This document shows, one piece after another, positions 26,631 through 35,764 of a stretch of 59,105 nt of DNA. Source of the DNA: JAVRLB01 sp049965455 (GTDB taxonomy: Archaea; Thermoplasmatota; Thermoplasmata; Thermoplasmatales; ARK-15). The stretch is taken from NCBI GenBank assembly GCA_049965455.1, contig JBMFWH010000004.1, positions 1 through 59,105 of the forward strand, read 5' to 3'. Each line of letters starts with the position of its first letter. The first letter of the stretch is position 1. The position numbers and the translations under genes are program-made. The notes beneath the pieces are model-generated. The model did not search any database and was not told where the DNA came from. It was given only the letters and a program-made list of their open reading frames with translations.

Positions 26631-27326
26631 TTACTTGAAAAAGTGATCTATAATCTTATTGTGATCAAATGCTAGTACTGGAATCTGCTCTCTAGATAAT
26701 AATAATACCGAATCTGCATCATCTCCAGCTTTTAAAGACCCCCCAACTGCCTCCAGAACATATACTGCGGATACAACATGCCCTCTAGGGTCACGGTATG
26801 GATCTGAATAAACGTTAAGAAGTCGTTCAACCCTGGCCTTTATTCCCGTTTCTTCAAAGATCTCTCTCACCACCGCAGACTCTAAGGTTTCTCCATATTC
26901 TACGAACCCACCTGGAAGCGCCAGATAACCTTTAAAAGGCTCATTTTTTCTCTTTACGAGTGTTATGTTATCATTAATAATAAGTATTCCATCTACAGCG
27001 ACTGATGGTAATTTGTATGGTCGTGTTGAATAATATGTGAAAATGTTGAAGTACTTCTCATACTCCTCAATTAAACTTAGTCCATGCGCAGTTAACCTCG
27101 TGTTCCCTCTTCCAATCCCACCTCTTTCAGCGATTACAACTTTCTGCTGATATGCGGTTTCTATCTTTTTTATTACACCCCAGGCATAACGATATGACAT
27201 TTTTAGTGAATCTGCAGCGGCTTTTAAGTTTTTTAGCTCATCTATCTTTTTTAAAAGTGCATAAGAGCCCTCTCCTAAAACATACCTATCATGGTGCTCT
27301 AGCCAGATCTTAAATTTTATATTCAT
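26631..27326 (-). CDS. ModE-type winged-helix domain fused to Nudix hydrolase
   Basis: A 231-residue two-domain protein. Residues 1-100 match the ModE/LysR-type winged helix (GEGSYALLKKI, AAADSLKMSYRYAWGVIKKIE, GRGNTRLTAHG). Residues 105-231 are a Nudix hydrolase with the Nudix box GGFVEYGETLESAVVREIFEETG (G-x5-E-x7-REIFEETG, near 143-165). Nudix enzymes hydrolyse nucleoside diphosphate derivatives; fused forms such as NrtR act as repressors sensing ADP-ribose or NAD metabolites. In NrtR the winged helix is C-terminal; here it is N-terminal and of ModE type. Probably a metabolite-sensing regulator. Confidence 0.85.
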   Translation of the reverse strand: MNIKFKIWLEHHDRYVLGEGSYALLKKIDELKNLKAAADSLKMSYRYAWGVIKKIETAYQQKVVIAERGGIGRGNTRLTAHGLSLIEEYEKYFNIFTYYSTRPYKLPSVAVDGILIINDNITLVKRKNEPFKGYLALPGGFVEYGETLESAVVREIFEETGIKARVERLLNVYSDPYRDPRGHVVSAVYVLEAVGGSLKAGDDADSVLLLSREQIPVLAFDHNKIIDHFFK

Positions 27327-27421
27327 AGTCTACCAGAGGAATATATAAAAATTGCATATTTATAACTTTTTTAAAATCAAGATCAAATATTTTTAATAAT
27401 TGTTTTCGATATCTAGGTGAA

Positions 27422-28354
27422 ATGAATATTAGATTATCGCTGGCATCTGCTATATACTTGGGTTTCAAGCCAGGAAACTTGAATTTTCCAGTTTCTACGA
27501 TATACATAATGTTTGGTGAAAAATGCTATTCAAATTGCTCTTTCTGTGCACAAGCATACTCTCAGGCCAAGGAAAATATGCTTTCAAGAGTTCCATGGTT
27601 CTCATACGATGCAGATCTGGTGATAGGGAGATTAAGAGTGAGCAAGTTAGCTAGAATCTGTGTCCAGACCCTGGATTATCCCGGCGTAGAAAAAGAGATT
27701 CTTGTATTTTTGGGCGGGGTGAAAAAGTTGAACATGCCAGTTTCAATATCGATAACCCCAATATCTAATGCCTCAATGACCATTTTCAGGGATTATGCAG
27801 ACACGATCAGTTTTGCTCTTGATGCTGCCACGCCAGCACTGTTCGAAAAATACAAAGGATATATGGTGGGTAATAGGTTTACATGGGAAGACCACTGGAA
27901 CGCACTTTTAAATGCCAGAAAAATATTTGAACACGTGAACACACACGTTATAGTAGGACTCGGGGAAAATGATCGAGACTTGATAGAGTTGATGCTGAGG
28001 CTAAAAGATTCAAAAATCAGCATTGCACTTTTCGCTTATACTCCGATCAACAAAAGTTTGAATCTAAAGGCACCGGATCTGAACAGGTACAGGAAGGTGC
28101 AGCTGGCACGGTACCTGATAGAAAATTACGATGCAAAGATCCAGAATTTTGAGTTTGAAAATAACATGCTAAAAAACATCTTATTTGAAAACATTGACAA
28201 AATAATTGAGGACGGAATTGCATTTATGACCTCTGGCTGCAAAGGTTGTAACAGGCCTTACTATAATGAAAGACCCGGTAAAGCAGTATATAATATCCCA
28301 TACCATCCTTCAGGTGAAGAAATAAAAGCAATTAAAAAAGAGCTAAAACCATAA
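27422..28354 (+). CDS. Radical SAM protein, LipS/biotin-synthase-like
   Basis: A 310-residue radical SAM protein. The [4Fe-4S] motif is C35-x3-C39-x2-C42. Further marks are ARICVQTLDYPG, SISITPI, ALDAATPALF and IVGLGE. A second Cys pair lies near 273-276 in SGCKGCNRPYYNERPG. From memory, this overall pattern resembles the archaeal two-component lipoyl synthases (LipS1/LipS2), where an auxiliary cluster donates sulfur. No partner LipS gene is in the window, so the role is an inference. The nitrilase-like gene follows 26 bases later on the same strand. A start near the TATA-rich upstream block is plausible. Confidence 0.8.
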   Translation: MNIRLSLASAIYLGFKPGNLNFPVSTIYIMFGEKCYSNCSFCAQAYSQAKENMLSRVPWFSYDADLVIGRLRVSKLARICVQTLDYPGVEKEILVFLGGVKKLNMPVSISITPISNASMTIFRDYADTISFALDAATPALFEKYKGYMVGNRFTWEDHWNALLNARKIFEHVNTHVIVGLGENDRDLIELMLRLKDSKISIALFAYTPINKSLNLKAPDLNRYRKVQLARYLIENYDAKIQNFEFENNMLKNILFENIDKIIEDGIAFMTSGCKGCNRPYYNERPGKAVYNIPYHPSGEEIKAIKKELKP

Positions 28355-28380
28355 ATACCTCAAAATGCATTATGTGATTC

Positions 28381-29160
28381 ATGCTAAGCATCTCAGTTTT
28401 TCAGCCTTCGGGATCTATGAAATACAAGAAAAATCTGCAATTCTTAATGGAACAGATTAAAGCTCAGGACTCTAAAATGCTTATATTTCCAGAGCTTTTT
28501 ATTACAGGATACATGATCCGCGATGAGCTGTTCAAATATCATTTGAATCAGGAAGTCGAGGATTTTAAAGCCATAAGGAGCATGGCTGAAAAGTATGATA
28601 AAACAGTAATATTCGGTTATCCTGAAGAACATAATGGCCAGTATTATAATTCTGCAGCATTGATCTCCAAAGATGTTGTTGCCACGGTGAGGAAAATATA
28701 CCTTCCCAATTTCGGGCCATTTGAAGAAAAGCTATATTTTACAGATTCAAATGAAATAAATGTTTATGATACTGAATTTGGAAAGATAGGCATACAGATT
28801 TGCTATGATATATTCTTCCCTGAAATATCCAAGATTCAGGCATTAAAAGGTGCGGATATCCTGGTCAATATTTCTGCAAGCCCGATCACATCAAGATTTT
28901 ATTTCGAGAACCTGATGGTTTCACGGGCTGTTGAAAACTCGGTGTTTTATATTTACAACAATTGGGCAGGAACACAGAGAAGTCTCGTTTACTGGGGCGG
29001 GTCAGCAATAATCGGGCCCAAGGGTGAGATACTTGCTAAAGCGCCATATTTCGAGCCATATGTATTAAAATATCAGATTGATCTTAGAGACCTCAATATT
29101 GCAAGAAGGCTCAGGCCTACTATAAGAGATACAAAATTGGAGCTGTTCAGGAACATATAG
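28381..29160 (+). CDS. Nitrilase/carbon-nitrogen hydrolase family amidase
   Basis: A 259-residue single-domain enzyme of the nitrilase superfamily. The catalytic triad is E38 (FPELF), K105 (RKIYLP) and C141 (ICYDIFFPE). These enzymes hydrolyse amide or nitrile C-N bonds of small molecules; the substrate is not evident. Length fits the omega-amidase or N-carbamoyl hydrolase class. Located directly after the radical SAM gene, probably in one transcript. The 240 bases after it (29161-29403) hold only AT-rich promoter sequence for the next operon. Confidence 0.9.
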   Translation: MLSISVFQPSGSMKYKKNLQFLMEQIKAQDSKMLIFPELFITGYMIRDELFKYHLNQEVEDFKAIRSMAEKYDKTVIFGYPEEHNGQYYNSAALISKDVVATVRKIYLPNFGPFEEKLYFTDSNEINVYDTEFGKIGIQICYDIFFPEISKIQALKGADILVNISASPITSRFYFENLMVSRAVENSVFYIYNNWAGTQRSLVYWGGSAIIGPKGEILAKAPYFEPYVLKYQIDLRDLNIARRLRPTIRDTKLELFRNI

Positions 29161-29403
29161 GTTACATTTCTCATACATACTGTGTTTGAGACAGTATTTT
29201 TACTGAATGTGCATCAAATCCTTTCATGCGAAATAAAAAAAATGATCTGCGTATCAAGCCTACATTTTAAAATGCAATGGATCAATCATTTGAAAAATAT
29301 CTATTTGATCGTTAATATTTAATTTTTGTAATACATAAAATTAATATAGCAAATTGAAAATATATAAAAGTAATTAGATAAATGAAAGCAGGATGATTAT
29401 TGT

Positions 29404-30777
29404 ATGAGAATAAACCTTTTGAGCGTGAAAGGAGGAGTAGGAAAATCCACTCTCACCATGGCACTGGCCAAAGCTCTTGCGCTTAAAAACAAGAATGTCT
29501 TGTTAATAGATAGGGATCTGACTGGCTATCTATCTTCTATGATGGGAATAGAAGGCAAGGGACTGTTAGAGAGGTTTATGGACAATATAGATTATGTAAG
29601 TGACATATACAAGGAGATAAAGGTAGAAAACAGCATTATTGGGATCTTAAAGCTCTACGGAGGACTCAGCGAGAAAGACGTACTGAAATTCATGAGCGTT
29701 ACAGAAACTGAGCTAGAGAAGCTGGAGATTATTTACAAATACTTCTTGTTGAATAGAAGTTTTGATTATTATATCTTAGATAATGCTCCATATATAACAA
29801 ATGAAAGCATAATAGTAAAAAATGAAACGAAACTTTTCAGGGACATTTTTCCAGACATGGAAAACGTAAGGGTATATGTTTCGAATTTTTCAATGAGTTC
29901 TGTGAATACTACCGAACAATATGCGATAAAAGTGGAAAGCGAGTATAAGATAGGAAAAGCTTTAGGCGTAATAATAAACATGGTACCATCCATACCTAAC
30001 GAGCTCGATAGAGCAAGGGAGGTTGCAGAGAAACTTTGCTCAAGAATCAACGCAAGAATCTCGATAGTGATTCCTGTGCTGGAAAGTCTTATTAATTTTA
30101 CGGGATCTATCCAGGATCTTGCATTGCCGCCAGAAATCACGAGGCTGGCAGATATTCTAATAAGTGGAGTGCAGGATAAACAGACAATTATAAACAGCAA
30201 TAGCCTTGTAAACGTCAAGAATCTGGCAATGGTGAATGGTGTTGTACTGGTAGAGGGACCTCCTGGGCTGGGAAAACTGAACATTGCAAAATCGATTGTT
30301 AAAGAGGCTAGTAATAATGGAAGAGACATAATTTTCTTTAAGACCAGCGAAATGTTCTCGATCAAAAAAGATGAAAATGTGGAAGTTTATGAAGTAACGC
30401 TGATGCCAAAGTATTCTGAGTTAAGGTTTACAGCAAACTCGATCCTTGATATTTTAAAGCTTTCAAAAAACATCAGCACCGAGCTGATAAAAAACATAGC
30501 CAGTAAATACAAGGAATGCAAGAGCCCAGTCATAATAATATACAATGCCAACAACCTTAATCCAGTATCCAGTTGTTGTGACATAAATGCATTAAGGGAA
30601 GAGTTCTGGAATACCTTTTTAAACCAGATATTACACAATGAAAAAAACGCATTGATCTTACTGTTCTGCGATGATATATCTGAAGATTGCAAGGTTCTGA
30701 AATCACTGGCTAACTATACTGTGGAGATAAGCGACATTGAAAGCCTGAAATACAAGATTTACAACGGTGCAATATGA
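29404..30777 (+). CDS. MinD/ParA-like ATPase fused to a degenerate second P-loop domain
   Basis: A 457-residue protein. Residues 1-260 are a SIMIBI ATPase with the deviant Walker A KGGVGKST (9-16) and the switch region YYILDNAPY. A second P-loop-like sequence, GPPGLGK (near 284-290), starts a RecA/KaiC-like C-terminal half. Its Walker A reads GKL where GKT/S is expected, so it may not hydrolyse ATP. The stop overlaps the start of a BcsA-like glycosyltransferase by four bases. In bacteria the MinD-like BcsQ accompanies cellulose synthase, so a role in positioning or controlling the glycosyltransferase is inferred. A TATA-like AAATATATAAAAG precedes the gene. Confidence 0.8.
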   Translation: MRINLLSVKGGVGKSTLTMALAKALALKNKNVLLIDRDLTGYLSSMMGIEGKGLLERFMDNIDYVSDIYKEIKVENSIIGILKLYGGLSEKDVLKFMSVTETELEKLEIIYKYFLLNRSFDYYILDNAPYITNESIIVKNETKLFRDIFPDMENVRVYVSNFSMSSVNTTEQYAIKVESEYKIGKALGVIINMVPSIPNELDRAREVAEKLCSRINARISIVIPVLESLINFTGSIQDLALPPEITRLADILISGVQDKQTIINSNSLVNVKNLAMVNGVVLVEGPPGLGKLNIAKSIVKEASNNGRDIIFFKTSEMFSIKKDENVEVYEVTLMPKYSELRFTANSILDILKLSKNISTELIKNIASKYKECKSPVIIIYNANNLNPVSSCCDINALREEFWNTFLNQILHNEKNALILLFCDDISEDCKVLKSLANYTVEISDIESLKYKIYNGAI

Positions 30778-32267
30778 GAGTTGCAAATGTAGCGTTTCTA
30801 TTATCGATATTTATTATTCCGGGGATATTCTCGTATTTTACATGCAATAGTTTGCCTCTGATCTGGCTAAATTATGGAATATGGTTTTCAATGACCGCTG
30901 GATTTTACGTGTTTGTAAATTTTGCATTGCTTGCCTCAAAAGCTAGAAAAAGCAATGATTTATTACTGGCAACGCCCCCAACATTAAGAGCATGCGCATT
31001 TGTAGTTTCTTACAACGAGAACCCTGAGCTAGTAAAAGGCACCTTGTTTTCAGTAAAATCTGCGCTTAACGATGGCGAGGCAATCTTCTTGCTCGATGAT
31101 TCAACAGACAAGAATATTGTGGGGCAAATGCGCGCCTTTTGCAAGAGTAATGATATTAATTATCTGCACAGGGAAAACAGAAAAGGATTTAAAGCGGGTG
31201 CTATAAATGAAGCATTGGGCAAAATATATGGAAAATATGACCTGGTGGCAATATTCGATGCGGATCAGAGACCCTTGCCTGCCTTTTTCCACGAAACGAT
31301 CCCGTATTTCAACGACACATCCGTGGCACTGGTCCAGGTTCCGCAAACTTATACTGAGTTGCAATCCCAAATTTCAGAAGGGGCATTATATCAGCAAGAG
31401 CCATTTTTAAGAATATTGATGAAAGGTAGATCCGATCGCTCTGCGTTTTCAATTGGTTCAGGATCCGTTTTCAGGGTCTCTGCTCTAATGGATGTTGGCG
31501 GGTTTGTAGAATCGAGCATCACTGAGGATGTGGCAACTTCGTTGAGATTGCAAGAAAGAGGCTATAAATCTATATATGTGGATATGCCGCTGATATGGTA
31601 CGGAGAACCCCCGAAAGATCTGGGCGCATACATGAGCCAGCAAGGAAGATGGTCTTTTGGTTACTTTCAAATAACAAAGGATATCATGACCAGAAAAATA
31701 TCCTTCTCCCAGTTTTTCGATTACATCACGGGCACTCTTTACTGGCTCAAAGAAGGAATAATCACGGTCTTTGAGCTCTTAGGGCCTATGGTCTTTCTCA
31801 TTTTCAAGGTTCCGTTCTTGAAGCTAGATCCTGTTATTTATGCACTCGCATATGTTCCGTATCTTGTGGCATCGATGCTTCTTTATGCGCTTTTGATCCG
31901 AAAAATAAATTACGGAATAAGTGGCTTCTATTTGCATCAGGTTGTTGAATATCTAGCTTTCCCCGCAATAGTCATTTCATTTATATACTGGCTCGCCGGT
32001 CAAAAAAGACCATTCAAAGTGACCCCGAAAGAGGTGGTGTTGAAACATACACTGAAATTTGTAATTCCTGTTATTGTAATATTGGCATTACTTGTACTGA
32101 GCGACGTAATGGGCATTTTATGGTACCTGTCTGGGAGCACTTTGAATCTGAAGCTTGCAATAATAATGAACCTGTTCTGGGCTTCATATCAAATTCCGTT
32201 TTTGGTAGGAGGAGTTGTGATCTCGCTGAACGTTGATAATAAAGAAAAAGAAAACCTGATAAAATGA
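30774..32267 (+). CDS. Processive family 2 glycosyltransferase, cellulose-synthase-like (BcsA-like)
   Basis: A 497-residue membrane glycosyltransferase. Two N-terminal membrane segments (about 5-25 and 32-52) precede a cytoplasmic GT-A domain. That domain carries the D,D,D,QxxRW set: DDSTD near 101, DAD in FDADQRP near 162-164, TED near 249-251 and QQGRW near 289-293. Several C-terminal membrane segments follow (about 320-345, 355-380, 395-415, 430-450, 465-485). This is the arrangement of polymer-extruding synthases. No c-di-GMP-binding PilZ domain is present. Coupled to the MinD-like gene by a four-base overlap. Likely makes a surface polysaccharide or glycolipid; the sugar is unknown. Confidence 0.88.
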   Translation: MRVANVAFLLSIFIIPGIFSYFTCNSLPLIWLNYGIWFSMTAGFYVFVNFALLASKARKSNDLLLATPPTLRACAFVVSYNENPELVKGTLFSVKSALNDGEAIFLLDDSTDKNIVGQMRAFCKSNDINYLHRENRKGFKAGAINEALGKIYGKYDLVAIFDADQRPLPAFFHETIPYFNDTSVALVQVPQTYTELQSQISEGALYQQEPFLRILMKGRSDRSAFSIGSGSVFRVSALMDVGGFVESSITEDVATSLRLQERGYKSIYVDMPLIWYGEPPKDLGAYMSQQGRWSFGYFQITKDIMTRKISFSQFFDYITGTLYWLKEGIITVFELLGPMVFLIFKVPFLKLDPVIYALAYVPYLVASMLLYALLIRKINYGISGFYLHQVVEYLAFPAIVISFIYWLAGQKRPFKVTPKEVVLKHTLKFVIPVIVILALLVLSDVMGILWYLSGSTLNLKLAIIMNLFWASYQIPFLVGGVVISLNVDNKEKENLIK

Positions 32268-32394
32268 TCGTCTTTGTAATACGATATTATTCTTAAAAAG
32301 TCTGGTTAAAGTTGATAAGTTAGGAAAATCAAGGAATATAATATAGACAAAATTTAAATCTGTATTTTCAATATACCTTAACAGTGATCTGATT

Positions 32395-33675
32395 ATGTCT
32401 GATAAGTTTGATCTGATAGTAGTTGGTGGAGGCCCGGCAGGATTAGCTGCCGCTTACACTGCTGCAAAAGCGGGCTTGAACACTTTTGTTGCTGAACGCG
32501 GCGATAATTCAGGCTCTAAGAACATGTTTGGCGGTGTACTTTATGTGGACACGCTTAGAAAGATGATACCTGAGTTCTGGAAAGAAGCTCCTGTAGAAAG
32601 GCCATTATCCCAGCGAAAAATCACGTTTTTAACGGACGAATCATACGTTTCTATAGACTACAAGAACCAGAAGTTCAGAGAGCCGCCATACAACGGTTTT
32701 TCAGTGTTGAGAGCCAAATTTGATAAGTGGTTTTCTCAGAAGGTGGAAGAGGCAGGTGCATTGATAGGCACCGGCATCAAAGTTGATGATCTCGTATATG
32801 ATGGAGATAGAGTGAGCGGCATAAAGTCAGAGTCTGACGTAGTTGAAGGGGACATGGTTATTGCCGCAGATGGGGTGATATCATTAATTTCACAGAAGGC
32901 AGGGTTGAAGACAGTGCCAAAGCCACAAGATGTAGGGCTAGGTATGAAAGAGATCATAGAGCTGCCAGAAGGGGAAATTGATAAAAGATTCGGATTGAAG
33001 AAAGGTGAAGGTGTGGAAGAGCTGATACTTGGGGCGCCAACGCGTAACCTGCGCGGTGGTGGATTTGTATACACCAATAAAAACACCGTATCACTAGGGC
33101 TTATTGTATCACTGGAAGCCATGCGAAAAAGCGAGTATTATGCATATGATCTGATCGAGAAATTCAGGGCTAATTCTTATATCAGCGAGTTGGTAGAAGG
33201 TGGCACGATAAAAGAGTATTCGGCGCATGTCATACCTGAACGCGGGCTAGACATGATCCCGAAGCTATACCGGGCCGGTATGATGGTCGTTGGTGATGCT
33301 GCTGGATTTGTCAATTCATCAGGCATATACCTGAACGGTGTAGACCTGGCAATATTGTCTGGAATACTGGCAGCACAAAATGCGATCAGAGCACACAAAG
33401 AAAAGGATTTTTCAGCAAAGAGCATGATGCAGTATGAAACGATGTTGAAGGACAGCGTGATAATGAAGGATTTCTACACATATAGGAAGGCGCCTAAAGT
33501 AGTTGAAAATGAGCGCTTTTATAAAGAGTATCCAGCAATGATAAATAACATCATGCGAAACATAATCTTATCTGACGGAATGCCCAAAAAGAAGATCATG
33601 CAGCTTTTAAAACAGGAAAATGTGCCTTTGACAACTTTATTGATGGACGCATTGAGTGGAGGTAGAGCTCTATGA
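32395..33675 (+). CDS. fixC: Electron-transfer flavoprotein-quinone oxidoreductase (FixC)
   Basis: A 426-residue FAD-dependent oxidoreductase. It has the N-terminal dinucleotide motif VVGGGPAGLAAAYTAAKAG (9-27), AERGDNSGSKNMFGG after it, and the C-terminal FAD motif VVGDAAGFVNSSGIYLNGVDLA. FixC passes electrons from electron-transfer flavoprotein to quinone or to FixX. The next gene, fixX, overlaps by four bases. FixA and FixB are not in this window. A TATA-like AAATTTAAATC lies near 32350. Confidence 0.92.
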   Translation: MSDKFDLIVVGGGPAGLAAAYTAAKAGLNTFVAERGDNSGSKNMFGGVLYVDTLRKMIPEFWKEAPVERPLSQRKITFLTDESYVSIDYKNQKFREPPYNGFSVLRAKFDKWFSQKVEEAGALIGTGIKVDDLVYDGDRVSGIKSESDVVEGDMVIAADGVISLISQKAGLKTVPKPQDVGLGMKEIIELPEGEIDKRFGLKKGEGVEELILGAPTRNLRGGGFVYTNKNTVSLGLIVSLEAMRKSEYYAYDLIEKFRANSYISELVEGGTIKEYSAHVIPERGLDMIPKLYRAGMMVVGDAAGFVNSSGIYLNGVDLAILSGILAAQNAIRAHKEKDFSAKSMMQYETMLKDSVIMKDFYTYRKAPKVVENERFYKEYPAMINNIMRNIILSDGMPKKKIMQLLKQENVPLTTLLMDALSGGRAL

Positions 33676-33953
33676 GTGAACTTAGCATTGATGACAGACT
33701 GGCATTGATAAAATACAAGGTAGATTCCAAGCCACATATCATACTCAAGGACCCAAGAATATGCGATGCTTGCCAGGGCAAGTTCTGCGTACATTCTTGT
33801 CCTGCAAAATGCTATATTATAGAAAACAACCAGGTTGTATTCCATTACGAAGACTGCGTTGAATGCGGTTCTTGCTTCATAGTATGCGACAGCAAGGCTA
33901 TAGACTGGAACTATCCCAGAGGCTCTTTCGGAGTCACTTACAAATATGGATAA
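33672..33953 (+). CDS. fixX: Ferredoxin-like protein FixX
   Basis: A 93-residue ferredoxin partner of FixC. Cysteines at 31, 34, 39, 43 and 47 and at 62, 65, 68 and 72 include a canonical C-x2-C-x2-C-x3-C set for a [4Fe-4S] cluster. The ending GSFGVTYKYG is typical of FixX. Start overlaps the fixC stop by four bases. Its 3' end lies three bases from the convergent moaB gene. Confidence 0.92.
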   Translation: MSELSIDDRLALIKYKVDSKPHIILKDPRICDACQGKFCVHSCPAKCYIIENNQVVFHYEDCVECGSCFIVCDSKAIDWNYPRGSFGVTYKYG

Positions 33954-33956
33954 AAG

Positions 33957-34445
33957 TCATTCCTTGGTAAGTTCATAATATATATGACTAACTTCAGGCA
34001 AAATAAGCATTGTGACAGCAGTGGTTATGGCTGCCGGTGAGCCTGGCACTACAAACACTATCTTTTTATTTATCAATCCTGCAGAAGCCCTGCTCATCAT
34101 TGCTGCACTGCCAATCTCTTTGTAACTTATCATTCTAAATAACTCCCCGAACCCTTCTATATTTTTTGTAAAGTATGGCTTAATGGCCTCTATGGTAAGG
34201 TCAAATTTGCTCAATCCAGTTCCCCCGTTTACTATCAAGAAATCACAGTTTGCCTCTAATATCGAGGCTCTCAACATTGAAACGTCATCTTTCACAACCT
34301 TGTAATATGCAAGCTTATGCAACTTTGAGACCAGCTCTATTGCAAGCTTTCCAGATTCGTCAGTATCTTCAGTCCTTGTGCTGCTTGCCGTGATCACGCC
34401 AAAAGTCAGCACGTAGCTATGATCTTTATGGTCTTTCACGCTCAT
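33957..34445 (-). CDS. moaB: MoaB/MogA-type molybdopterin biosynthesis protein
   Basis: A 162-residue molybdopterin adenylyltransferase-like protein. It shows VNGGTGLSKFDLTIEAI (near 76-92), the family's MPT-binding GGTG loop, and PGSPAAITTA near the C-terminus. MoaB/MogA adenylates molybdopterin (or its tungsten equivalent) before metal insertion. The start overlaps the stop of the upstream HIT gene by four bases (both minus strand), so they are one operon. Usually the loop continues GTGxxxRD; here the R-D is replaced by FD, a minor variation. Confidence 0.9.
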   Translation of the reverse strand: MSVKDHKDHSYVLTFGVITASSTRTEDTDESGKLAIELVSKLHKLAYYKVVKDDVSMLRASILEANCDFLIVNGGTGLSKFDLTIEAIKPYFTKNIEGFGELFRMISYKEIGSAAMMSRASAGLINKKIVFVVPGSPAAITTAVTMLILPEVSHIYYELTKE

Positions 34446-34921
34446 AGTTTATCATACTCCTTCTTAATCTCGTTATAGGTATCCTCTATCGCCTGGCTTA
34501 TGACTCTAGTATCTGAGAATACGGGCATAAAATGTGTGTCTCCATTCCATCTTGGAACTACGTGAACATGCAAATGATCCTTGAACCCAGCACCCGCAAC
34601 AGTTCCTATGTTTATGCCGACATTAAACCCGTCAGGATGCATTGCGTTCTTGATGGCCATGATAATCTTTTGCATAAACCCAGAGATCTCATTTAACTCG
34701 GTGAAGGTTAGCAGTTCAAAGTCAGCCACATGCCTTATTGGTGCTATGAGCACATGACCCGGGTTGTAAGGATATTTGTTCATAAGCATTAGAGCGTGCT
34801 CGCTACTGTCGATTATTCTATTCCTTTCTTTTTCAAAGGCAGTGCAAAATATGCACTCTTCTGTTTTTGGTGTTCTTATATACTCTATACGCCAGGGCGC
34901 AAATATACGATCCATGGTCAT
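34442..34921 (-). CDS. HIT-family nucleotide hydrolase/transferase
   Basis: A 159-residue histidine-triad protein with H116-x-H118-x-H120 (HLHVHVVPRW) as the catalytic triad. An N-terminal CIFC pair (23-26) is the zinc site of the Hint/FHIT/AP4A-phosphorylase-like branch. It probably hydrolyses dinucleoside polyphosphates or nucleoside phosphoramidates. First gene of the pair with moaB. The start could be the ATG at 34921 or the third residue. Confidence 0.9.
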   Translation of the reverse strand: MTMDRIFAPWRIEYIRTPKTEECIFCTAFEKERNRIIDSSEHALMLMNKYPYNPGHVLIAPIRHVADFELLTFTELNEISGFMQKIIMAIKNAMHPDGFNVGINIGTVAGAGFKDHLHVHVVPRWNGDTHFMPVFSDTRVISQAIEDTYNEIKKEYDKL

Positions 34922-35034
34922 AGATCATCAATTGAACGTATTTAATGTTTGCCAGGATTGCATATCTGTAAAGAGTACTTTATATTACAGGACATAGGAA
35001 AATTTAATAATACTTTTTGTAATGAGCTATCTAT

Positions 35035-35673
35035 ATGACAATCACAACAGGGCAGATTCAATCGGGCATATATCATTTTATAGGATACCTCAAATTGCCG
35101 GGGATATTGCCGGATAATTTATCCTTTTTGTACTTGATATTATTGTTAGCGCTTGGCCTTGCCCTGATATTTAAAGGAAAAGCAGTTTGGAAACTTTTAT
35201 TTGGGATACTGGGCGCATATATAGGGGCCGTGTTTTCGATATCAATAATGGATATGATACATTACACAAAAATACCGGTATTGATTATTGCAGCTGCGGG
35301 GGCATTATTAGGCGCGATATTATTATTGTTCTTAGTGAGATTGTCACTGTCTGCCGGATTTGCATATATCACGTACTTATCCTTCTCTATATTATCCGGG
35401 CACAATTTCATTATTTCCATTATTGCTGCTTTAATTGCGTTTTCGGTTGCATATATACTTTATAATAAGATAATAGTGATACTGGCCGGCTTAATTGGCA
35501 TGGTCATATTATGGTTTGTATTTTCAAGATTTGGTGCATCTTATTCAGTATCTGTATTGCTCGCAGTTATAATATTCGCTATTGGGATGTACCTGCAATT
35601 TACGGAAAAGTCAAGATATCACAAAAATGAAATGCGCAAAAAAGAGCAAGAACAGATTTACATGCAACAATAG
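35035..35673 (+). CDS. Multi-pass membrane protein (DUF4203/TMEM198-like)
   Basis: A 212-residue protein with seven or so hydrophobic segments and a basic hydrophilic tail (KSRYHKNEMRKKEQEQ). Glycine-rich repeats such as GILGAYIGAV and GALLGAILL resemble the DUF4203/TMEM198 family, whose function is unclear. A TATA-like AATTTAATAATAC lies 25-30 bases before the ATG. Transcribed divergently from the HIT gene. The 296 bases downstream hold MITE copy 1 and a promoter. Confidence 0.7.
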   Translation: MTITTGQIQSGIYHFIGYLKLPGILPDNLSFLYLILLLALGLALIFKGKAVWKLLFGILGAYIGAVFSISIMDMIHYTKIPVLIIAAAGALLGAILLLFLVRLSLSAGFAYITYLSFSILSGHNFIISIIAALIAFSVAYILYNKIIVILAGLIGMVILWFVFSRFGASYSVSVLLAVIIFAIGMYLQFTEKSRYHKNEMRKKEQEQIYMQQ

Positions 35674-35764
35674 CATGGGTGTTTTACGGCATAGCATATT
35701 TGTAGATACTTGCCGCAAAAAAAGCAGACAGTTAAAAAAATTTACAGTGCAGGAAAAAAATTGC

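Noticed and set aside
27310..27507. 65-residue minus-strand frame before the Nudix gene
   Set aside because: It overlaps the start of the well-supported radical SAM gene and lacks any recognisable pattern.
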